Positions 56,703-64,000 of a stretch of DNA of 64,000 nt are shown piece by piece. The stretch comes from Corbicula japonica (Eukaryota; Mollusca; Bivalvia; Venerida; Cyrenidae), in the NCBI GenBank assembly GCA_038501625.1, contig JAZAYU010000015.1, positions 7,214,991-7,278,990 of the forward strand. Reading direction: 5' to 3'. Under the pieces are notes generated by a model. That model ran no database searches and was not told the origin of the DNA. It saw only the letters and a list, made by a program, of their open reading frames with translations. Position numbers and translations under genes: made by a program. Position 1 is the stretch's first letter. Every line of letters starts with the position of its first letter.

Positions 56703-57121
56703 CAGTAATTTCTTTATTAGAATGATCTGCTTTCAACAGAAAATCTACATTATTATGTCTTATTCCTGATAAAAACGTGTTACTCTTGTTGACAGATCTT
56801 TCCGTCTTAACCTCATAATCTTGAAAGATACTTATACTACGCATGTTGACCATCAATCGATAAAACCACAATCATGTTCTGTCACTATTCTAGTAAAGCC
56901 ATAATTTTCCCAAAGAGAAAACATATGCGTTTACAACTACTACTGAATCAATCCCATTGCACCAAATAAATCTATGAGTATTAGATTATGTACAGCGGCA
57001 TATTGTGTATTAATACAGGAAATTGCAGCAGGGGACAATTCTACTGGACAAATAATTGAATACTTATTGACCAAATTGTAAGCCTAAACGGGAGATTTGT
57101 TGGTCAATATAAGCACCTTCA

Positions 57122-57892
57122 TTAACTCTTTACTCTGTATATCATACATACCGGGCGAACACTGTAAATCCAGATCAACCAGCACATCCATGCTATCTGA
57201 TCATGATCTGCACTGGTTGCATTTTGGTCAAAAATAACCTAATAAACCAGAGAGCAAACTGTGTAGAACCTGATCAGATGGCACAGTTTTACCAGTTGAT
57301 ATGGATCTACGCCATTCACCTATACAACTAGAACTCTGCGATGTGTCGCCTGACGCAATATCTGTTAGTTGACATAAAAAATGTTATTTAGTTTTTTGTT
57401 GTTCAGTTATTAGCAATGTATTTGCACAAAATTCAAATATAAAATAACCTTTTAATTGTCTCATCGCAAGAAACATGCACAAAAGGTTATGCCCTTGGAA
57501 AGAAATGCATTTAAATCAATCAAAGGGGAATAATTAAAAAACTGAACAATGTAGAGTTACGGTTCTTGTGCAAGAAACATGCATAGCATTACCAAGTTTG
57601 GAGTCATTTGAACCTATGGTGACAAAGTTAAGCTACGGACAAAAAAATGCTCTATAAAAATTAACCAAAGGGGAATAACTTAAAAAAACAGAAGTACATT
57701 GCTTGAGCATTGCACTTCAAGTCATTGCCAGAAACATGCATACCAAGTTTAGAGTCATTTGGACCTACAGTGACATAGTTAGGCTCCGGACAAGAAATCC
57801 AGATGCCGGGGACGCCAGGTACGCCACGTACACCGCCTCTGCACATTGGTCGCACATGCGTAAATATGTGTATACGTAGAGGAAAGGGTTAA
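57122..57892 (-). mobile_element. TTAA double-palindrome MITE split by an AACTAG element
   Basis: TTAACTCTTTACTCTGTATA start, centre TTGGTCAAAAATAACCTAAT, right part GCACATTGGTCGCACATGCG to GAGGAAAGGGTTAA after the insertion. The right part may come from a second copy. Confidence 0.7.
57326..57841 (+). mobile_element. AACTAG element (relative of the AACAAGAG group)
   Basis: 5' end AACTAGAACTCTGCGATGTG with a short GCGA/TCGC stem; two core repeats containing CAAAGGGGAATAA(C/T)TTAA, ATGCATA.CATTACCAAGTT and GGAGTCATTTGAACCTA. The 3' boundary is unclear (ACGCCAGGTACGCC). Confidence 0.6.
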
Positions 57893-57989
57893 ATAGATAA
57901 TTGGTTATGTCTGGAAAATCAGGCTCTTGGGATACTGTTTAAGATGGTTACTCAGCAGTAACAACCTTTGGAAACATGAGCCTGTGTTC

Positions 57990-58170
57990 TTTGCCTTTCC
58001 TACACTGGGTACTAAGCACATCTGTGCCTTCTGATCTGGATCTACACTTTTATAATTTTGCTTTATTAAGTTATTTCTGAGCTAGTAGCATATAGTACAG
58101 ATCTAATTCAGACAGCAAGGATGTGCTGGCTGACCTGGATCTACACAATGTTAACTAATGTGATATAAAG
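57990..58170 (+). mobile_element. TTAA double-palindrome MITE, degraded
   Basis: GCACATCTGTGCCTTCTGAT, centre TTATTAAGTTATTTCTGAG, then GGATGTGCTGGCTGACCTGG; both ends lost. Confidence 0.6.
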
Positions 58171-58554
58171 TATAAAGTGAAGCAATAAATATTATGTTTC
58201 ACTATTTCACTGCCTGTTATCATTTCAACATTCACACGCTGCCAATGACATAATGGGTTATTTTAACAAATGCGGAAGTAATTTTCCTAATAGTTGAGCA
58301 CCCTACCTCGTCTGAAACAGAAGATATAGCATGTTCGACAACAATAAACTGCTAACAGTAGTCATCAGTCAATACAAAGACATTATCCGCAGTATTTTTA
58401 TTATTATTAGATGTGATGCATCATTAGAAAACAGGGCTTATTTATTTTATGTTTTCCAGTCAAGTAATGGGTTTTCTCAATGAAATAAAATTGGTGATTT
58501 CACTGTTTTGGAACTGCCAAGTACCTTGTTATTTTCACTGTTTTTCATGCTAAG

Positions 58555-58695
58555 TCATCTGATCAGGATATATACAGTGTACGTTTGGTTTAGCTCTCCA
58601 GGTTCTGACCAAAAAGCAAACAGTGTAGATCTAGATCAGACAGCATAGAAATACAGTTTGCTCTTGCAAAAAACTCATATGAAATAAAGGGATAA
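58555..58695 (+). mobile_element. TTAA MITE fragment
   Basis: CATCTGATCAGGATATATAC, TTCTGACCAAAAAGCAAACA and GTAGATCTAGATCAGACAGC; truncated at both sides. Confidence 0.55.
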
Positions 58696-58757
58696 TAAGG
58701 TCAGTCAATTACATTTGATATGTGTAAGACTGCAACAATTGGCTGAAAACATTACGG

Positions 58758-59175
58758 CTAACAACAACAGTAATGACAACAATACTGTTTACGACAATAT
58801 TGCTGACAACAAATACTGCCAACAACAACACAGCTGACAACAATACTGTAGACAACAATAATGCTGACATACTGCAGAAAAAAAGACTGTTTACAACACT
58901 GCTGGCTACATTACTGCTAGCAACAATACTGCAGACAATGACACATCTGCTGGCAAAACACTGCCAACAACAAAACTGCCAAAATGACACTGCTGACAAC
59001 AATACTACCAACAGCACTGCTGACAATGATACTACTGATGACACAAAAGCTGACAAAACAACTGCTGACAAAAACAATGCTAACAACAACACTGCTGACA
59101 AAAACTCTGCAGATGACAACTCTGCTGACAAAATACTGCCAAAACACTGCTGACAATTATACTGCTTTTGACAAC
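58758..59175. repeat. degenerate 15-bp repeat (ACTGCTGACAACAAT)
   Basis: Roughly 25 irregular units of ACTGCTGACAACAA. The 3-multiple period keeps frames open in both strands (for example LTTNTANNNTADNNT on plus, Ser/Val-rich on minus); no coding support. Confidence 0.9.
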
Positions 59176-59530
59176 AAAAACATTTATGACAAATATTGAC
59201 CCAATCTCTTTATGCCTCTATTTTAAATGCAAGAATATAGGCACATAGGAATAAAATAGGATTTAACTTTTTAAAGTGAGCTAATGGCTTTTAAGGGATA
59301 AAGCTCAGACTGCCAGATTGCCTGTTAAAACAGCTATCTATCTGAAAAACAGACCAAGCTAAATATGGTGTTATTTATGCATTTATAAGGACGTGATCTT
59401 ATTGAGGATAAAGAATTGTCTAATATTGCTTTTACTAGATCCATTTAACAAGTACAATAAGTTTCAGAGTATCATCCTGTCTAGACATCGCATTAACCAT
59501 CATTCCACTAAACACATACAGACATGGTCA

Positions 59531-59668
59531 CAAGATTAGAAAACTGAGGAGGGAAACCTGTCTCAAATCTCAAGCATTTGATTGGCTGAATTGGCGACCA
59601 GTCGCCATTTCAGCCAATCAGATAGTGAGATTTGAGACTGGTTTCTAACCTCACTTTTAAAATCTTCA
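59531..59668. mobile_element. CCAAT palindrome element
   Basis: AAGATTAGAAAACTGAGG at the left, CTCACTTTTAAAATCTTC at the right, centre GGCGACCAGTCGCC. Both CCAAT motifs present. Confidence 0.82.
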
Positions 59669-59781
59669 GAACTGATTGTTGGTTTCTAGGCTGAAACTTT
59701 CATTTTAGTCTCATCAGGCCATAAAAAACAATGTTTCTTGCGATTCTCAACAAGCCCCTAAAAAAACTGAATCACATTGGA

Positions 59782-59850
59782 TGAACAGTGGCCTAGAGTA
59801 GAGCATGACACTTCAGACCAAGAGATTGTGGGTTCAAATCCCACCTGCGA
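59782..59850 (+). repeat. tRNA-like sequence, probable SINE head
   Basis: TGGCCTAGAGT (59789-59799) fits a pol III A box and GGTTCAAATCC (59831-59841) a B box; GTGGG-TTCAAAT-CCCAC is a perfect T arm. The acceptor and anticodon stems do not close well, so a tRNA-derived SINE is likelier than a tRNA gene. Confidence 0.5.
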
Positions 59851-60461
59851 TGAGAATCTTCAGCAAATCCTCCCCAAATCCACAATCCACACAAGTACTG
59901 GTTTCAACCCAGCAGACATAAAGAGTAATTAGTATAAAGGTCCGTTTATATAAAGCATGAACACGAATGCATCCAACAGGAACAGGAACACAAACGTGAC
60001 TTTTGAGCAGTTTTGCCAATCAAAATGAGCTCGAACCCGCACATGGAAAACTTATTATTAAAAGTTATGTATGGGATCAGTCAGGCGTACACATTTCTAT
60101 TTGTGGAAACGATGCCAGGAAGTACTTGCTAATCGGTCGATAGCAAAAAGGCCGCAAAATTTCTGAAAAATTTGCTCTGGGGGCAATCAAGGCGATCACT
60201 CATGCGAACAATACTTTGTTCTCATTTGCACACTATTTGAACGGTTCCTATACTAAACTAAAACTATTCCAGGAAGAAAAACCACTTTTGCGCTATGTTT
60301 AAATGGACTTTAGTTGGAATATCTATTATTCTGGTAATGGTCATACTGTGTCATTTTTTACAATAGATCTGTGTTGCTGTTGTTATAATATCTGGGTAAT
60401 GAAGAGTAAACATCATTAATTGGCACATATTTGTTTTCCAATTAATAATATTTACACTCAC
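59851..60461. other. possible SINE body, then no recognised feature
   Basis: Sequence after the tRNA-like head is unique by eye; no tail or second copy was seen in this window. Confidence 0.35.
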
Positions 60462-60498
60462 CTTGCACTTTGCTATGATAAGCTCTAGGGTTCATATA
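60462..60498 (-). CDS. weak candidate short exon
   Basis: 37 nt, consensus donor TGCAAG|GTGAGT and an acceptor at GTTTTAAG. Only one frame is open, MNPRAYHSKVQ preceded by Tyr, exiting in phase 1. If the CAGAG acceptor is used at 45768 the exit phase fits the 45644-45770 exon. A 23-nt alternative starting at CCTAG would exit in phase 0. Short length makes chance agreement possible. Confidence 0.3.
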
Positions 60499-60737
60499 CT
60501 TAAAACAATCCAAATTGGGGTTTCACACTAATTAAACAATCCAAATGTTTTCCATAACTTGATGAATGTGATAAAATATTGATTTAATCTTTAAACAAAA
60601 AGGGAGATCAAACCTTCATATTTAAATTTTACAAAGTTTAGTTCTCAATCATTTTCAATGTCTGACTTATTATAAATGACTCTCCCCAGTGTTTCAAAAA
60701 TTATCTTGAGGATAATACTGGAATTTTCATCATAACT

Positions 60738-60975
60738 CTTTAATCCATATTTACAGATTTTATCTAGTCTGTGAGCAGTGTAGACCCAGATCAGCTGGCA
60801 CATCCATGCAGTCTTATCTGGATCTACAATAGCAGCCTCTTGGTAAAAAACCCAATGTCAAATCTGAAAGTGAATCTATTGTGTAATTCCTGATCATAAA
60901 GCACAGAGGTGCCAGCTGATCTAGATCTACACTGTTTGCTTGTGTGTTAAAAGGCTTATGCATGTAGAAAATAGT
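60738..60975 (-). mobile_element. TTAA double-palindrome MITE, diverged
   Basis: GAGCAGTGTAGACCCAGATC, GCACATCCATGCAGTC, then CCAGCTGATCTAGATCTACA; centre reduced. Confidence 0.65.
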
Positions 60976-61371
60976 TCACAAGAAAAAAGTCGGTAATTAA
61001 AAGACAGAAATGGCCAGTGATAATGGTAACAACCATGCACTCTTAATTAGTGCTTTCAAAAAGCCGATTGCTTTTACAAAGAGTTATTCCATTTCCTAGA
61101 AAATATTGCTGACGAATCGGCCTAGTCTTTGTTGCAATGATCAATACAGAATTTGACCCTCTATACTATCATTCTGATGGCTCTGTTGAAATAATTATTT
61201 TATGATAAAACTTTCTAATTATTTTCTAATAAATCTTTAAGATTATTTTCTAATGAAACTCTGATATTGAAACACAGTAATATATTAATCCTCTTTTTTC
61301 AATTAATTGTAAATGACATTTATTTAAGTTTATAATCCACAGCAGTAAAAAAATTAACATTTGTCAGAACA

Positions 61372-61600
61372 ATTACCCTTTCCTCCATATACATGCCTTT
61401 ATGGCATGGGCAAACAGTGTAGATCAAGATCAGCCTGCACAGCTGTGCCCTCTGATCAGGATGAACACTGTTTGCTTAGATTCATTATGTTATTTCTGAC
61501 CAAACTGCAACAAGTGCAGATCCAAATCAGACAGCATGGATGTGCCATTTGATCTGGATCTACACTGGTCCCACACTAAAATGCATAAAGAGATATTTAT
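61372..61600 (+). mobile_element. TTAA double-palindrome MITE
   Basis: ATTACCCTTTCCTCCATATA start, GGGCAAACAGTGTAGATC, centre ATTCATTATGTTATTTCTGA, second hairpin GATCCAAATCAGACAGC to GATCTGGATCTACACTGG; right end lost. Confidence 0.8.
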
Positions 61601-61696
61601 ACTAATAGAACAAGATATGAATTTCAGATGGATTTATTTCTGCCTCAGCCCAAATTTGCCAAAAAAAAAACCTAAAATAAAATGATTCCCAGTTAC

Positions 61697-61730
61697 CTAT
61701 GCCTTCAATTATCTCAGCAAGTTTGGAAGT
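61697..61730 (-). CDS. weak candidate short exon (TSKLAEIIEGI)
   Basis: 34 nt between acceptor CTGCCACTCAG and donor CATAG|GTAACT; the single open frame reads TSKLAEIIEGI and exits in phase 1. Helix-like composition fits an upstream coiled-coil region, but the phase does not join directly to the candidate exons on either side. Confidence 0.25.
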
Positions 61731-61993
61731 CTGAGTGGCAGCATTAGAAGGTATATATTACAGATGCAATCAGTAAAGGCTGGGGATAATCAACATAGAT
61801 CTAATGATTACAATATTATTGAAATTAACTGCTGTTGTAAAAGATTCAATTTGATTGCTAGGTAAACTTTGTAACAGTACTGCAGCTCCTAAAACCATGT
61901 TAACATTAACATTGATCTTGATTTAAACTAAAAACAAATGTTTGATAGGGATCTAATGCTTTACTTAGGTAAAATTCATGTAGTGCATACACG

Positions 61994-62048
61994 CACAGGA
62001 ACCTGAATTTCTATTAGTGTGTGTTTGATGGAAAATCAGGTTCCTGTG
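61994..62048. repeat. 13-bp perfect inverted repeat
   Basis: CACAGGAACCTGA and TCAGGTTCCTGTG separated by 29 bases; hairpin potential, no wider element recognised. Confidence 0.55.
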
Positions 62049-62396
62049 ATACAGGGCCTAGGTCAAGGAACTGTAACAGTTGTGGTTCATCTGTTTATGC
62101 AAACTGTTCTATGATATAAGCAAGGGAAGTAACTCTGATAAATTAACTTGATTTGCTCCATTTCTTCATTTCCCCTTTATTACTTCCATTAATTTGGTAT
62201 GCATGCAATGCAAATTGTTATTAACTTGTAGTTCTTGGTATTTACATGTTTTCTTTATGGCAGATAATCTGACCCAAATCAATTTTTCAAGCTAATGTAG
62301 CCAGTCTATAAACTATCATATGTTTAAAACAGACCAGCTCCAAATTCTATTTAGTGTCATCAACCATGAGGAAGCATGCTGTCTTTCCCTTTGTCA

Positions 62397-62637
62397 TTAA
62401 CCCATTCCTGTATAGATACCGTTTTTACGCATGTGCGACCAGTGTAGATCCAGATCAGCCGGCACATCAGTGCTGTCTGATCAGGATCTGCACTGGTCGC
62501 ATTTTGGTCAGAAATAACCTAATGAATCAAAAAGCGAACAGTTTAGATCCTGATCAGACGGCACGGATGTGCCAGCTAATCTGGATCTAAACTGTTCGCC
62601 CTATCAATAAAGGTGTATCTGTACGGGAAAGGGTTAA
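62397..62637 (-). mobile_element. TTAA double-palindrome MITE, intact copy
   Basis: 241 bp, TTAACCCATTCCTG to ACGGGAAAGGGTTAA. Reverse orientation: the GCGACC hairpin comes first, the GCGAAC hairpin second, centre GGTCAGAAATAACCTAATGA. Confidence 0.92.
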
Positions 62638-63307
62638 TGTTGCTGTTCCAACAGAAAAATTGATTTTTTAGTAAGAATATTTAGGTGTTTAAAAATAAGA
62701 AATAAATCGATATTTTATCGTATTCATCATGATATGAAAAACATTTGGTTGTTTAAAGTTACCATAAAAATCCAAATGTTTTCCATACTGTGATGAATGC
62801 AATAAAATTTTGATTCAGTCCTTAAATAAGATTCAAATTATAAATGGAACGTAACAAAAGTAAATTTGTAAAACGTTTTACTGTTTTACTCAATAATCAT
62901 ATCGGAATTTACTTGTCTATCACATGCCTGTCTAGTTATTGGTAAAGTACTGTTCTACTGTTCTAAAATACTGTTCGAAATAATAAAACCCCAACAACCT
63001 CTGACTAGATAAACTCCAAATCTGCAACAATGGAGGCAATCCATAATAAATCCCACAGGTCCATCTTACGTCCAGTAAAACCAACACAGAGAAACAAGCA
63101 ATCGAAAACAAACAAATTAACAAAATAAACTGCTACAAAATCTCAGGTATATTCAGAGTATGAGATTATAGAACACTCAGTATTTATCATCAATGCTGAT
63201 AATATTCGGAAGAACTTAGACATTGAAATTAAGTGGTTTTGGAAAATGTTCAAATCATGCAAGAGATTACTAGAAATAACTCCTGATGACTGATTGACAG
63301 GTCTTAC

Positions 63308-63341
63308 CTGAGCTATTATATATTGTCTGCTTCAGTTGCAA
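63308..63341 (-). CDS. weak candidate short exon (LQLKQTIYNSS)
   Basis: 34 nt with a consensus donor CTCAG|GTAAGA and a pyrimidine-rich acceptor (TTGTTTTGCCAAAAG). One frame open, LQLKQTIYNSS, exit phase 1. Part of the acceptor region (GGCAAAACAACATAATG on the plus strand) recurs at about 63562, so a local duplication is present. Confidence 0.3.
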
Positions 63342-63430
63342 CTTTTGGCAAAACAACATAATGGAGAAAATCCGGGATACTCATCACATAATTCATAAGT
63401 CATAATTTCTTGACTTTTGCCCTAGATCAG

Positions 63431-63512
63431 GGTTGAAGGTTATAAAGCTGAGATTGGAAACGAGTCTCAAATCTCAAGCATCTGATTGGCTGAAATGGTG
63501 ACTGGTTTTGTG
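63431..63512 (+). mobile_element. CCAAT palindrome element, left arm only
   Basis: CAGGGTTGAAGGTTATAAAG ... CATCTGATTGGCTGAAATGG then breaks at GTGACTGGTTTTG. Confidence 0.7.
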
Positions 63513-64000
63513 ATATATAGGGTCCTGAGCTATTTATTTATGTCTGTTTTATTTGCATTTTTGGCAAAACAACATAATGATAAACATAATAACTAGAAAT
63601 TATACTCCAGAAACAACATTTTGTAGCAACAATGACATTGACCTCAAATCTAAAAGGCTGGGATTTTCGCAACACACTCATGCATAATTTCGTTTAGTCT
63701 AGTTAATGTCTTTTTGGGAGTTGCCAATATTTCTTGACAATCTCCAGAAATGAAAATTAAATCTGAGATTGAACCTATGCTGCAGAGTCTCGCACTCTAC
63801 ATATTGTTTCATCATAGTGAATATTTACACCAAATTATTTGAAAATGTCAAAACCATTAGATAATAATAATAGCAAGGTTAACAAATAATGCACGAAGCT
63901 ACCCACCCACCCACCCATGACGTGCATACAGGGTCTACATCTCTCACCTCCACTTTTCAGTGGTTCAGCACAATCACTGGTTCAAGCTGCTTAAATAGTT
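63513..64000. other. no recognised feature
   Basis: AT-rich; contains a short (ACCC)n run at 63901-63916. No exon recognised before the window end. Confidence 0.4.

Noticed and set aside
58709..59153. Ser/Val-rich minus frame and Asn/Thr-rich plus frame
   Set aside because: Translation of a degenerate 15-bp repeat; no start context or splice evidence.
59782..59850. Functional tRNA gene
   Set aside because: A perfect T arm and A/B boxes are present, but acceptor and anticodon stems do not pair properly; kept only as a SINE-like feature.

Overview
The window looks like intronic and intergenic DNA from a large, AT-rich, repeat-dense animal genome, most likely a bivalve mollusc, possibly a venerid-type clam. 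The main pointers are: elements that start AACAAGAG and carry cores of GTGACCTTGACC-type tandem repeats followed by GACG/GACGCC microsatellites, an architecture I associate with bivalve pearl/Helitron-derived elements; dozens of short palindromic transposons; and no bacterial-style gene packing. No rRNA, no convincing intact tRNA, no CRISPR and no intact transposase was found. Most open frames here are chance openings inside repeats.

Gene content: one gene can be argued for on the minus strand, running right to left. Five candidate exons (45644-45770, 35453-35549, 30016-30229, 24588-24626, 3320-4072/4081) have plausible splice sites and mutually compatible reading phases (1, 2, 0, 0, 0 at the successive exits). 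They encode a basic, Ser/Arg-rich, mostly disordered protein that I do not recognise. Three further 34-37 nt candidate exons (60462-60498, 61697-61730, 63308-63341) may lie upstream, but their phases do not chain directly. The introns are 5-20 kb and built of transposons. The 3320-4081 exon can also be read as the first coding exon of a separate N-myristoylated protein (MGQTSSK).

Repeat layers: (1) about 40 copies of a 242-bp, TTAA-flanked double-palindrome MITE with ends TTAACCCTTTCC, spread along the whole window and often serving as target for later insertions. (2) A palindromic family with paired CCAAT motifs (8.7, 29.3, 35.9, 44.6, 53.2, 56.2, 59.5 and 63.4 kb) that has also expanded into tandem arrays. 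(3) AACAAGAG elements at 31.9-33.1, 38.7-41.0, 41.0-42.9, 46.9-48.8 and 50.4-52.2 kb, plus a related AACTAG element at 57.3 kb. (4) TA-flanked DNA transposons with ends CACTGC at 25.8-26.9 and 31.3-33.5 kb, and CCGTAT or CCGTCA ends at 1.57-2.60 and 36.2 kb. (5) A hAT-like element with an 8-bp target duplication at 33.7-35.1 kb. (6) A 2.08-kb element with roughly 590-bp terminal inverted repeats at 38.8-40.9 kb. (7) Minisatellites with units of 54, 45, 38, 30, 29, 23 and 15 bp, and a 733-bp tandem duplication.

The insertions are nested, so relative ages can be read directly: 242-bp MITE older than the elements inside it; 29-bp array older than the hAT-like element; 45-bp array older than the AACAAGAG element. 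The most interesting structures are the two-state fold built into the 242-bp MITE, the shared end grammar of the AACAAGAG elements, and a composite element mobilised twice as a unit. All calls come from reading the sequence; no database search, folding calculation or alignment program was run, and percentages are estimates by eye.
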